Assembly: GCA_033296875.1 (NCBI GenBank)
Contig: MU860012.1
Span: forward strand, 124,001 to 188,000
DNA from: Achaetomium macrosporum
Taxonomy: Eukaryota > Ascomycota > Sordariomycetes > Sordariales > Chaetomiaceae
Direction: 5' to 3'
DNA: 64,000 bases
In this document: piece after piece, positions 10,320 through 20,031 of the stretch
Layout of the letters: every line of letters starts with the position of its first letter
Position numbering within the stretch: the stretch's first letter is position 1
The notes under the pieces: model-generated
Seen by the model: only the letters and a program-made list of their open reading frames with translations
The model's database searches: none
Told to the model about the DNA's origin: nothing
Translations under genes and position numbers: made by a program

Positions 10320-13300
10320 ATGGCAGCCACTCCCTCAAACCGGACTAAGCTTACACCATCCAACTCTCCGTTTCTTACCCGACCTCCGCGGTCTCCCATT
10401 CGACCTCGGACCCCATACGAGAGCTGCCTATCGCTCCAGCGCGTGATAGGCACCACCTGCAGCTCGCCCACCGGATTCGATACCGTTCACTCGTCTTTCG
10501 CATACATTGCCGGCGGCGCCGTTGTCGTGGTAGATGTCTCGGGTGAGCACTACTCACAGCGCTTCTACCGGGCTAGGCCAACAGCGGTTCCCTCCCTCTC
10601 CGTCTCCCCGGTTACAAACACATCCTCGACGGCGAACTCTACACCGAAGGCCAACGACAGCAGGAATAGGTCTGCTGCGTCTCCCAGGGAGTCGCTATTT
10701 GCGTCCTCGGATTGGCCAGACTCACCTACATCCAAGACTTGGACGAGCCGTGAGCGGATCAAGGCCGCGACTTGCCTTGCCCTCAGCCGAGATGGACGGT
10801 ACCTAGCAGTAGGCGAAACGGGGTACGCCCCGCGAGTTCTCGTTTTCAATCTACAGGATGCTTCCTCCGATATACCCCTCGTATCGATCAGCGAACATAC
10901 ATTCGGTGTTAAAGCCGTGGCGTGGTCGCCAGATACGAAATACCTCGCATCGTTGGGCGCCGCAAGCGATGGGTTTCTCTATCTCTGGAAAGTCGATTCC
11001 CGGACGGGCGCAGTGAAGTTGTTTCAGCAAAACAAGTGCACCTCGTTTGTCAAGGGGATGGTGTGGATGGGGAGTAATCTGCTCACGTTTGGTATCCGGC
11101 ATGTGAAGGTCTGGAGGGTGGACGACGGACCGGAGATCTGTCACACGAAGCAGAAGTTTCCCAGCGATGGGCCAGTTCCTGTCGCGCCGGTACAAGCACA
11201 GAAACCTTTGCCGGGCAGGAACATCCTTCTGGGTTCGATGCTAGACGCCACATTCTCCTGCGCGCTTCCAATATCTGAGGACAGAGCCATCATCTGCACC
11301 GAGACAGGGAGTATGTGTCTTCTAGACGACACCAACAAGCAGATGAAGTTGATGAAGGCTTTGGATGTCGGGTTCGGCGTCACCTGCATATCCAGCCGAG
11401 GAGACAACGTCTACATTGGTGGGAAAGAAGGCCACTTTGCTGTTATCTCCCTTGGCGCCATATTGACTGGCAGCCATGAGATCCCTGTTCGCACCTCACA
11501 AACGGCTGCCGGTCTCATTGCCATGGGATTTTTGGCAGAAAATCTCGTGACAATCGACAGCAAGCGATCAATCGGTATCCGGAGTGCCGAGCAGATCCCG
11601 GGCTGTGAGGGGGAGGGCGACTGTCACATTCCTATTCCGGGCCTCGGCGAACCTATCGTTGGGATACAACGGTTGGCCGCATCGAATAAATTCGGTGCCA
11701 GTTTCTTCACGTGGTCGGGGCCCGGGAAAGTGACCCTCTGGGATATGAACGGCATGATAAAATCGTCCTTTGACATCCCAATCGAGCAAATTGACACGGG
11801 TACTGAAGCCGACTCCGTCAACCAGGTCGTTACGGCGAGAGCCTCGAACGACGCCAGCGTCTTCGTTGCTGGAGACAAGCTTGGTGTTCTCCGGATCGTC
11901 GAGGTGTCCAGCGGAGAGTGTCTGCTGGAGTCAAAGGTACATGCTTCCAACTGCCAAGGCATCACAGTCCATGAGGGCAAGTCGAGATTCCTCGTGGCTT
12001 CCTGCGGCAGGGACCGGACGGTCCAGCTGTTCCACCGCCCGTCCACTGGAGTATTTGAACACTTTCAAACGCTCGAGTTCAGCGCCAAGGTGGTGCAGGT
12101 TCTCATACCCACAGAGGACAAGGTCCTGGCATGTTCCCTCGACCGAACTCTTCAGATACATGATCTGGTGAGTAAGGAAGGGGAGCCCGATGTCATGGCA
12201 GCCATTCCCTCCAAAGTCATTTCATTGAGGGCATCTCCATCATCAATGACGGTTACGCCTGACATCAAAACCGTCTTTGTGTCATTGTTGGACCGCTCTG
12301 TATGTCAGTTCGACTTTGCCAGCGGGCGGCTCTCGACGTCTTTCAAGTGCAACGACGAAGCGGGGCTCGACTCCGTCGTCCTCGAATCTCTAACCTATGG
12401 CGAGCTTGGGCCTGACGACCTTACGTTCCTCCTCGGCATCTCGAACACAGACAAGTCTGTGAGAATCTATGACACGCAGTCGGGCTGTTTCATGGACCGG
12501 GAGTGGGGCCACACGGAAGCTATCAACGGCGTCATCTTAATCGACAATGAGGAGACGGGACGCAAGGTCGTCAGTGCGGGGGAAGATGGGACCATCATGA
12601 TCTGGGCCCTGGATTTCCAAGATCCCACCGGCGGGTCAAGAAGCCGCGATCCCTCGCCAGAAAAGGCACCACAACAGTCAACTTCGACCAGGCCTCCTTT
12701 GAGAAGAGTCCTTTCTAAAGCTGAATTGGCGGAATTCCAGCGCCCCTCACCAACCACGATCACAACCACCGGACGCCGTTCACCCCGCCCCTCGCGCCGG
12801 ACCTCCAAACTCAACCTGCCTTTCTCTTCCCTACGAACCCCCACCGCCGACAAACAACAAACGAGCCCTACTAGCGCCAGCGCCGCCATCCACGACAACC
12901 CCACCCGCCGCGACTCCTCCGGAGGGTCCGACGACAGCCCGCCGCCGTCAAGCCCCAAGACCCGCTCCAAACTGTATAGGAGACCATCCCTCCCCGCCCT
13001 TGGTTCCACCCCCTCCTCCAGCATCAAGGCCCGCAAAGCCTCAAACTCCAACCACCCCCGCGGCGGCGGCGGTGGAGGCTACGGTTTCGGAAGCCTCAGC
13101 ATGGCGACGGAGCAGACCTGCCGGCAGCTGCGTGCGTACAGGAAGAAGCTGTCCTCGACCGACTCGATCGACAGCGACGTGCTTGCGCAGCTGGATGCGG
13201 AGCTCCGGCTGACGGCGGCCGCGCTTGGGGAGAGGGCAATTAGGAGTCGAACCAACGCCGGTGCTAGTAACAGGAGCCATAAGGACAGGGATCGGGACGG

Positions 13301-13559
13301 CGGGGGCAGCGGTGGCAGTGGAAAGGCCAAGGAGTTGAGCGAGTCGCTGCTGAGCGGACTGCTGGATCAGTACAGCGAGCGGTTGGTGTCGATGCTGGAT
13401 GAGAAGCTGAGGTTGAGGCTCAGCGAGGAGGAGAAGGATGCTCTGGCGAAGGAGCGGCGGCCTAGCACGGCCGAGGACGGGTCGTCGAGTACCAGGAGGT
13501 CGAGCGAAGGGGGGAGGTTGGGGGGTGGTGATGTTTGTGAAGAGCCGCAGAGTATGTGA
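10320..13559 (+). CDS. Large WD40 repeat protein, MABP1/WDR62-like
   Basis: Intron-free frame of 1079 residues. Residues ~30-770 form a WD40 array, probably two beta-propellers. Recognisable blades include CLALSRDGRYLAVGETGYAP, AVAWSPDTKYLASLG, FLYLWKVDSR, FLVASCGRDRTVQLFHR and KVVSAGEDGTIMIWAL. The first of these is typical of the MABP1/WDR62 group. Residues ~780-940 are Ser/Pro/Arg-rich and probably disordered. Residues ~945-1050 are helical with likely coiled coil (LLSGLLDQYSERLVSMLDEK). Animal relatives are JNK scaffolds and mitotic spindle-pole proteins; the fungal role is not established. The start ATG is at 10320. Confidence 0.85.
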   Translation: MAATPSNRTKLTPSNSPFLTRPPRSPIRPRTPYESCLSLQRVIGTTCSSPTGFDTVHSSFAYIAGGAVVVVDVSGEHYSQRFYRARPTAVPSLSVSPVTNTSSTANSTPKANDSRNRSAASPRESLFASSDWPDSPTSKTWTSRERIKAATCLALSRDGRYLAVGETGYAPRVLVFNLQDASSDIPLVSISEHTFGVKAVAWSPDTKYLASLGAASDGFLYLWKVDSRTGAVKLFQQNKCTSFVKGMVWMGSNLLTFGIRHVKVWRVDDGPEICHTKQKFPSDGPVPVAPVQAQKPLPGRNILLGSMLDATFSCALPISEDRAIICTETGSMCLLDDTNKQMKLMKALDVGFGVTCISSRGDNVYIGGKEGHFAVISLGAILTGSHEIPVRTSQTAAGLIAMGFLAENLVTIDSKRSIGIRSAEQIPGCEGEGDCHIPIPGLGEPIVGIQRLAASNKFGASFFTWSGPGKVTLWDMNGMIKSSFDIPIEQIDTGTEADSVNQVVTARASNDASVFVAGDKLGVLRIVEVSSGECLLESKVHASNCQGITVHEGKSRFLVASCGRDRTVQLFHRPSTGVFEHFQTLEFSAKVVQVLIPTEDKVLACSLDRTLQIHDLVSKEGEPDVMAAIPSKVISLRASPSSMTVTPDIKTVFVSLLDRSVCQFDFASGRLSTSFKCNDEAGLDSVVLESLTYGELGPDDLTFLLGISNTDKSVRIYDTQSGCFMDREWGHTEAINGVILIDNEETGRKVVSAGEDGTIMIWALDFQDPTGGSRSRDPSPEKAPQQSTSTRPPLRRVLSKAELAEFQRPSPTTITTTGRRSPRPSRRTSKLNLPFSSLRTPTADKQQTSPTSASAAIHDNPTRRDSSGGSDDSPPPSSPKTRSKLYRRPSLPALGSTPSSSIKARKASNSNHPRGGGGGGYGFGSLSMATEQTCRQLRAYRKKLSSTDSIDSDVLAQLDAELRLTAAALGERAIRSRTNAGASNRSHKDRDRDGGGSGGSGKAKELSESLLSGLLDQYSERLVSMLDEKLRLRLSEEEKDALAKERRPSTAEDGSSSTRRSSEGGRLGGGDVCEEPQSM

Positions 13560-14657
13560 TGCCTTCATCAGTGGTGGAATACGCCCTAATTCTTGCTCTT
13601 CTTTTTTCTTTGTACAATGTTACATATTTTCTCGGCGCTGGAAACTCTTCTTTTCTTTTGATCTTGCCCTTGCCTTTCATTCTCCATCATTCTTTCGCTT
13701 TCCTTACCTCTTATCATCCTTATTATTATCATCCACTGGGTTACACAGGGAACTGTCCCTGCTTTCTATCAGATCTCTTGACGGAGAAGTGGATATCGGG
13801 ATTCAACCACTGCTTTTGCAACAGGGGAACAAGGCGCCGGGCGTTCTCGGTTTCGGAGCCGGAGGATAATTTGGCTCGCTCTTGCGCGCGCGCATATGCC
13901 TAATTACGTTTTCTTCTTTTCTTTCCCTTTCTTTCCCTTTACCGTATTCGTGGCCTTGCGTTAATCAAGATTTCGGCTTTGGTGGAGGCTTCGACTGGCT
14001 TGGGAATCATTCGTTGGATTGCGAGGGTGCTTAATCAATACGGCGGTTGTAGGAAAGGGGGAATGAATGGAATGCACGGAGGTTTAGATGCTAGAGGCTC
14101 GGCGGCCGATCTAGCTTGCAATTACCGACAGCGATACCATTAGCGGACTGGATGGACTGGATCGGGGCGAATAGAGTTGTTGAGTGATCGAGCTGGTTTT
14201 GTTTGATGATGCGGTGTCCGGTGCAGGTAGGTTTGTGATGTTGCTAATGATGGCCGGTGTGTGTTGTTGTTGAGATGGGGTTGACGGCTCGTGCTGCTCC
14301 TCGCATGGTTTAGCGATGTGATCATTGCTTGGGTGAACAGCATGAGCACTGTCCTGTCCCGAGTATTTGGCCGCTGATTGGATGCCTCCTGCCTGGCGCA
14401 CCTGGACACATGCCGCCAGAGTGAAGGTGAGCTATGTTGGATTTTGGGTGCGTTTTGGGAGAGCTAAATTTTCGAACACGAGCTCTAGCGTCCATCCTAC
14501 CGTTTACTACCAGTGCAAATGGTCAGCACCCGTTGCAAGAGATCCGAAGATTGACCCGAATAATGCCTGAATTGATTTAACGTCGTTATACCTGGTAGTC
14601 CAGTTCTATGATACCCATGACCCTGTGTACTCCAAGCGCCTAACTGTACCATCACCC
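13560..14657. other. Convergent intergenic region
   Basis: 1.1 kb between the WD40 gene (+) and the metalloprotease gene (-), presumably both 3' UTRs. It has T-rich and TTCTTT-type low-complexity stretches at ~13590-13730 and ~13900-13940. No gene is supported. Confidence 0.6.
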
Positions 14658-15758
14658 CTATTCCTTCTTCTCCTGCCCAGATCCCCCCTTCCCATCATCA
14701 CCCTGCCTCGTCGCCCTCTCTAGATTCGACCACCTCGCCTCCGCCGCCCTCGCTCTGATCTCCCTCGCGCTCAACCCCTCCGTATTCCCCCCTCCACCAA
14801 GAACATATGTGCCCCCTTCCCACCCGCCATGGTCCATCACCATCCCCTCCTCCCCTTCCCCTTCGGCTTCCCTTTCCGGCGCATAGTCTTCGTCACCAAC
14901 CGTCCGCCCGCCATGCTTCCAATCCGCCCTCTCCACCTCCCGCTCGATCTCCTTGCACAGCGCCCAGAACTTGGCATCGTGCTCGCCGTACACGTTGTGC
15001 GCCAGCTCGTGGCACAGCGTCTTGCGGATGACGCGGTAGTCGCGCCAGCCGTCGTACGCGTCCGTCCGCAGCCGCAGCTCGATTACCTCGCCCTTGTTGC
15101 GGTTCAGCCCCAGGATGCGCGTCACCCCCTCGTGCGACGCCGCCGTGTGGCTCGCCGGGTCCATCTCGGTCAGCAGCCCTACGCTGAAGCGGTGCTTGCG
15201 CATCGTCGCGCGGATCCCCGGGTCGGCTTTGAGCCGCTCCAGGAAGGCCAGGCTGCGAGCGGAGTTGGGGAGGTGGAGCAGGGGCCGCAGCGTGTGGAAG
15301 GTGTAGTTTAGGTCGTCGGCCGTGGCGCGTTGTGCGGCGGGTAGACGGGCATAGCGCGCGCGGGCGAGGGCGCGCTTCGCTTGCCAGGATGCGGCGGCAT
15401 CGCGCTGGTGCTGGAGGGAGGACAGGGCTGAGGTCTGCGGGGCGAGCAGGCGGAGGGTGGTGTTATTGAGGGTTGAGAGGGGGAGGTGCGCGTCGTCGGA
15501 GGGCGTGTAGAGGGACTTGAGGCCTGGTTGCCGCTTCTCGAGGAGGGCTTTCGCTTTGGACCAGTCGTATGAAGGGAATTCGAGGGAGAAAGAGAGGATG
15601 AGGTGCTCAAATGTATCGGCTGAAGAGAAGACCCATTTCTGGGTGTGCTTTTCGGGAGGAAATTTGAGTGTGATCTCGACGGGGGACTCGTCGTCGTTGG
15701 ATGGACTGAGTGAGTCTGTCCGGGTATCGTTCGGTGATGGCTCCGCGATATCCATCAT
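14658..15758 (-). CDS. Ubiquitin-like/WLM-domain zinc metalloprotease (Wss1-type)
   Basis: Predicted 366-residue protein. Residues ~26-106 resemble a ubiquitin-like fold (starting VEITLKFPP, ending TLRLLAPQT). Residues ~150-275 form a WLM metalloprotease domain. Its zinc site HELAH is at ~250-254 with a third ligand His at ~260 (HELAHNVYGEHDAKFW). The C-terminus has the GGTYVLGGG segment seen in this family. The WLM family includes Wss1, which removes SUMOylated DNA-protein crosslinks, and Schizosaccharomyces ubiquitin/WLM fusion proteins; the domain order here matches the latter. The start has two adjacent ATGs (15758 and 15755). No intron is needed. Peptidase activity is inferred from the intact motif. 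Confidence 0.88.
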   Translation of the reverse strand: MMDIAEPSPNDTRTDSLSPSNDDESPVEITLKFPPEKHTQKWVFSSADTFEHLILSFSLEFPSYDWSKAKALLEKRQPGLKSLYTPSDDAHLPLSTLNNTTLRLLAPQTSALSSLQHQRDAAASWQAKRALARARYARLPAAQRATADDLNYTFHTLRPLLHLPNSARSLAFLERLKADPGIRATMRKHRFSVGLLTEMDPASHTAASHEGVTRILGLNRNKGEVIELRLRTDAYDGWRDYRVIRKTLCHELAHNVYGEHDAKFWALCKEIEREVERADWKHGGRTVGDEDYAPEREAEGEGEEGMVMDHGGWEGGTYVLGGGGNTEGLSAREIRARAAEARWSNLERATRQGDDGKGGSGQEKKE

Positions 15759-17201
15759 GAAGCAAGCGATGTGATGTAAGGAATGGATGCACGAGAGGAG
15801 AAAGAAATGGATGGGAAAAGTGTTATCCGCTTGACTTGCGATGAGTTGCGATGAGTTGTGATGAGCGCCTCACTTGACGTTCAACCACCGTGCACTACTA
15901 AGGTACCTTAAGTACGTCATTCACTCGATGATGTAGGCGCTGAGGCAGCGACTTTCACTCCCGAGACAGAAGAACTGGGAGGAGATAGAATGAGATCCAA
16001 GATTAAATTTTGAGAAGTGTACGTTGAAAGTAGTTAATACCTGGTCCTGAGGTTCATTCACGTTCTTAATCGCCTGTGACGGGCTGGCGAATGTTCGACG
16101 CCAATCCAGAAGCCAGTTTGTAAGACAAGCTTTGTCATCCAGGCCAAGCGTCCCGTGACTGCTGTCAACTGTGGGTGACGGCTTGATGAGAGCGCAGCGT
16201 CCTCCAAAACCATTTCCAACAGCAGACCGGGCTCTCACAAGGAAGTTGAAAGGACCTGGAGCGGCACAAGCCAATTTAAAATGTTGTTGTTCGCCGATGC
16301 ACAAGCCCCTCACTCCTAGGTCTCCGCTGTTCTCTGAGGCGAGCTTCAAAAGATGAAACAGAGAGCTTGTCCGAGGAATGTGGGTCCCAGTCGGTTGGAT
16401 CGGCCGAGATGCCTTCCGAAACAATTCCTGGTTTTTCTTCACCGTGCCGAACTCTAATTGCATCAGGGGCCGAACCCTGAAGATCGATGGCAGGGGCCGG
16501 CACGATGCATATGCCGCAACGGTTCTTTGCGATGGAACGAGACACAAAGCAAGCTTGTGCCGCTGTATCCGTCACGCACAGTTACATCATCACGCTTACA
16601 TTGCTGTGGTGTTTTTGGCACACGTCGTATTGCTGAGTTGGCTGCTCAATGGGAAACTTAACTAGTGCCCTCCTCCATCTCGTATCTTGCCGTCGTCCGG
16701 ACCAGTGTTCCTGCAGCAAGCGCATTTTCTGTTCAAGCGGGCTCGGTGAAATGGTTAGGGTCTTGCTCGAGGGGGAATAGCGCATTTCGATCGCCCAATT
16801 TCCCCTGAACGTCCTGGCCAGTTAGAGAACAGCAAACCAGGGACTTTAAAGATTGTGGGTCACCATCTCGGCCTCCATTTCTGGGGTAACATGGCGCTAA
16901 CCTTCTCGAGAAGCCCCCACGACCACATGAGGCTGCCCCCTTCGTGTTTCTGAGCTCCTTCTCTTCTTCTCGTGTTGGATCTCTGGCTTCTCGACAGTCG
17001 CTCGTTGACATCTGAGGAGGGAGCTCAGGTCGCTCCGTGCATCCTCTCATCGTTCTCGTCGCTCCTTTGACAAATTATTCGATTTCTCTTGACGATATTT
17101 GACTTGCTGCCTACTCTTGTCTCATTCAGCCGAGAACGCTGCTCACATTCCAGAAACCGACTTTATTGAAACGGCCATCTCCCGTCCGATCCGCGTCAAT
17201 C
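15759..17201. other. Divergent promoter region
   Basis: 1.44 kb between the divergently transcribed WLM protease and GH72 genes. A 208-codon minus frame at 15921-16547 has no ATG start and no recognisable domain, so I do not call it. The last few hundred bases are pyrimidine-rich, consistent with a 5' leader for the cell-wall gene. Confidence 0.55.
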
Positions 17202-18832
17202 ATGCTTGTACGTCCTTTTGGTTGTCGGTGCCCCCGGGCAGCTGTCGTGAAACATGTTGCCATCCTGCAGGCTTCAAGCGGGCTAATGCGGCTGCGATGC
17301 TGATGTGCCCGCTATGTAGATTCACTCGGCGCTCCTGGCGCTCGGCGCCACTCTTGCTGCAGCTGTCCAGCCTCTGGAGGTGCAGGGCGAGTACTTCATC
17401 AACCCCAAGACCGGCAACCGTTTTCAGATTGTCGGTGTCGCGTATCAGCCGGGCGGCGCTGCGGGCTACAACGAGGAATCTGGCCGTGATCCGCTGAGCG
17501 ATGCCGATATCTGCATGCGCGATGCCGCTCTGCTACAGATTCTCGGCGTGAACACGATCCGTGTCTACAACGTTAACCCTAACGTGAACCACGATGAGTG
17601 CGCCAGCATCTTCAATGCCGCGGGCATGTACATGATTCTCGATGTCAACTCGCCATTGGTCGGTGAATCCTTGACGAGCTATCACCCGTGGGAATCGTAC
17701 TATGCCGCCTACCTGAACCGCACCTTTGCTGTTGTCGAGGCCTTCAAGAACTACCCCAACACTCTGGCATTCTTCTCTGGCAACGAGGTCCTCAACAACG
17801 AGGAGACGGGTGCTGACGTGCCGCCCTACATGCGTGCCGTCACTCGCGACATCAAGAACTACGTGAAGAAGCATTCCTCACGGCCCATCCCAGTCGGCTA
17901 CTCCGCTGCCGACGTCCGTGATATTCTGTTCGACACCTACAACTACTTCCAGTGCTCTCTCGAGGGTGACGATGGCGACATGAGCAAGGGCGACATTTTT
18001 GCCCTCAACAGCTACAGTTGGTGCGGTGAGAGCTCCTTCTCGAAGGCCAAGTACGACCAGCTGGTCGAAGGCTTCAAGGGCAATTCGGTGCCCATCTTCT
18101 TCTCCGAGTACGGCTGCAACACCCCCTACCCGCGCGTCTTCACCGAGGTCGGCACCATCTACGGCTCCCAGATGACGGGCGTCTTCTCCGGCGGCGTCGT
18201 CTACGAGTACACCCAGGAGCCCAACAACTACGGCTTGCTGAACATGACAACCGACGGTTCCGCCACCCTCATGGGAGATTTCCTGTCGCTCCAGAGCCAG
18301 TACTCCAAGCTCAACTTCACCGAGATCCAGGCCCAGAAGCCCGCCTCCAGCTCGACCCCGAAGCCGCCCAAGTGCAGCTCCGACCTCATCACCACCAAGG
18401 GCTTCAACTCCAACTTCACCCTCCCCAAGCTGCCCCCCGGAGCCCAGGAGATCATCGACAACGGCGTCAAGCCGAAGCCGAGCGGCAAGCTGGTGGAGAT
18501 CAAGGACTGGAACGTCAAGTTCACCGTCAAGAACCCCGACGGTAGCGTTATCTCCAACCTGGCTGTCAAGCCTCTTGCCGACGATGATATCAACCGTAAA
18601 TCTCCCCCTCCTATTCCCTCAACCGTGGTCAAACCCACGTACTAACAACTGACTGCTAGACCCCGGCACCAACACCGACGCCACCACCGCAGAAGCCTCC
18701 TCCACCGGCACCGGCACCTCATCCGCGGCCTCGTCCACCCCCAGCAAGGACGCCGCCCCTCGCGCGGGCGCCGTCGTCCTCCCTGCCGTGGCCATGGGCG
18801 CTCTTGCGGCCGTGGTTGGCTTTGCTCTCTAA
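17202..18832 (+). CDS. GPI-anchored beta-1,3-glucanosyltransferase (GH72, Gel/Gas family)
   Basis: Elongates cell-wall beta-1,3-glucan at the outer plasma membrane. Proposed exons are 17202-17207 (ATGCTT only), 17320-18595 and 18660-18832, giving 484 residues in consistent phase. The join restores a signal peptide (MLIHSALLALGATLAAAVQP). The catalytic glutamates of GH72 are present: SGNEV (Glu ~158, acid/base) and FFSEYGCN (Glu ~265, nucleophile). There is no C-terminal CBM43 Cys-box, so this is the short subfamily, as in Gel1. After a Ser/Thr-rich linker, the last exon ends in a hydrophobic GPI-attachment signal (AVAMGALAAVVGFAL). Intron 2 has a textbook CTAAC branch site. The first exon is only two codons long. 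Confidence 0.9.
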
Positions 18833-19087
18833 AGCCACCGGCATCATCGGGGATTGGTAATTGTGGAATGTGTGTGATGCGCCGGGTAGCATTTGGTTGC
18901 TTTGTGGGGGGGGGCGTTGATTGATGTGGGGGTGAGACTTTGGAGGGGATGATGCTTACTACCCCCTTCCTTTAATGTACGGATGTTTGTTGTAGATAGC
19001 TTGAGCCAAAGCATACTGTGTAGAGGGAGGAAGGGAGAACTGTGGTTCTTTACAATTTCGGTTCGCTCGGTTCTCGGCTTTTTGACT

Positions 19088-19168
19088 TTTTTTTTTTTTT
19101 TTTTTTTTTTAATCTTTGGGGGTTCTTTCTTGGCACTTTTTTTTTTTTTTCCCTTTTTTTTTTTTTTT
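19088..19168 (+). repeat. Poly-T tracts left of the gap
   Basis: Long T runs, interrupted around 19111-19138 and by CCC near 19151, abut the run of Ns. Such homopolymers commonly break short-read assemblies. Confidence 0.8.
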
Positions 19169-19178
19169 NNNNNNNNNN
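19169..19178. other. Assembly gap (10 Ns)
   Basis: Ten consecutive Ns, a placeholder of unknown true length. Confidence 0.99.
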
Positions 19179-19306
19179 AAAACAAAAACGAACTATAAAA
19201 AAAAATATAAAAAAAAGTGGTATCAATCATTGCGGGTTCTGTCATGGCCATGTATGATACGATACCACTTTTTTTTATATTTTTTTTTATAGTTCGTTTT
19301 TGTTTT
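19179..19306. repeat. Perfect 46-bp inverted repeat, 36-bp spacer
   Basis: Arms at 19179-19224 and 19261-19306 are exact reverse complements (for example CGAACTAT, A9, TAT, A8, GTGGTATC against its complement). The 36-nt spacer contains the palindrome CATGGCCATG. The left arm begins immediately after the N gap. The structure could be a real hairpin, but its position suggests a contig-end inverted duplication made during assembly. Confidence 0.85.
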
Positions 19307-20031
19307 GTTTCATCTGTTTGCATTACTGCCCGTGCGCATACTAATACGGGGTTGTCTGGTTCTTGTTGGTTGTGTGTAGCTACATAAGGTAGATGAAGTA
19401 TCATGGAGCAAAGGGGTTAAGCTTCAGATTTTCAAGGGCCTGTCTGTGTTGATATATTTTTGGTGGCTCTCTGGATGGTACTCCGGACTGATGGTTGTGT
19501 TTGAGGTGCATTCAAGGCAAACGGCAGCTTCACTTTGCCTGCCGTACCTTCTGTTGTTTTTGGAGTCAACTCTCACACAGTACCACAGTAAGTTTATCAA
19601 ACAATCCTCAACCGCGCAGTGTTGTGAAAGGACAGAATGTGAGGGCAAGGCAGGCGGCCAATTATGCATAGGTATATTTTCAGCACCTCATATGCCCACT
19701 CCTCGTCATTTCTAAGTGTGGTCATGAGATGAACAAGGACTGGGCGATCGCCATCTCCCTGAAGAACAGTCGTTCGAACCCTCATCCAGCAGCTATCACA
19801 GCAACCATACACCTCAACGCCGAAAGCGGATGTCTGGTAAGCTTTTCATTTCCCTTCAAGTGTGCTCTCACAGCTCGGTCTAACACTGCCAGAACTACGT
19901 CACTCATCTGCTTTATTATACTTTCTATCGGGGGACCTATTCTTCCCGTGACATAAAATGTGCCGCATTAAAAAGGATCATCAGACGGCAAAGCGAATAA
20001 CATCATTTCTACACTCCCGATAACCATCTTT

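Larger units (their letters stand above)
18833..20031. other. Intergenic region with assembly gap
   Basis: 1.2 kb between the 3' ends of the GH72 gene and ACL2. It contains T homopolymer tracts, a 10-N gap and a perfect inverted repeat, all listed separately. No gene is supported. Confidence 0.6.

Noticed and set aside
15921..16547. 208-codon minus-strand frame upstream of the GH72 gene
   Set aside because: No ATG start at its 5' end, no recognisable domain or splice pattern.
18844..19404. 186-codon frame across the N gap
   Set aside because: Made of poly-Lys from homopolymer T tracts and Ns; artefact of low complexity.
19765..19795. Possible tRNA T-loop (GTTCGAACC)
   Set aside because: Flanking bases do not pair as a T-stem and no matching D-arm or acceptor stem was found.
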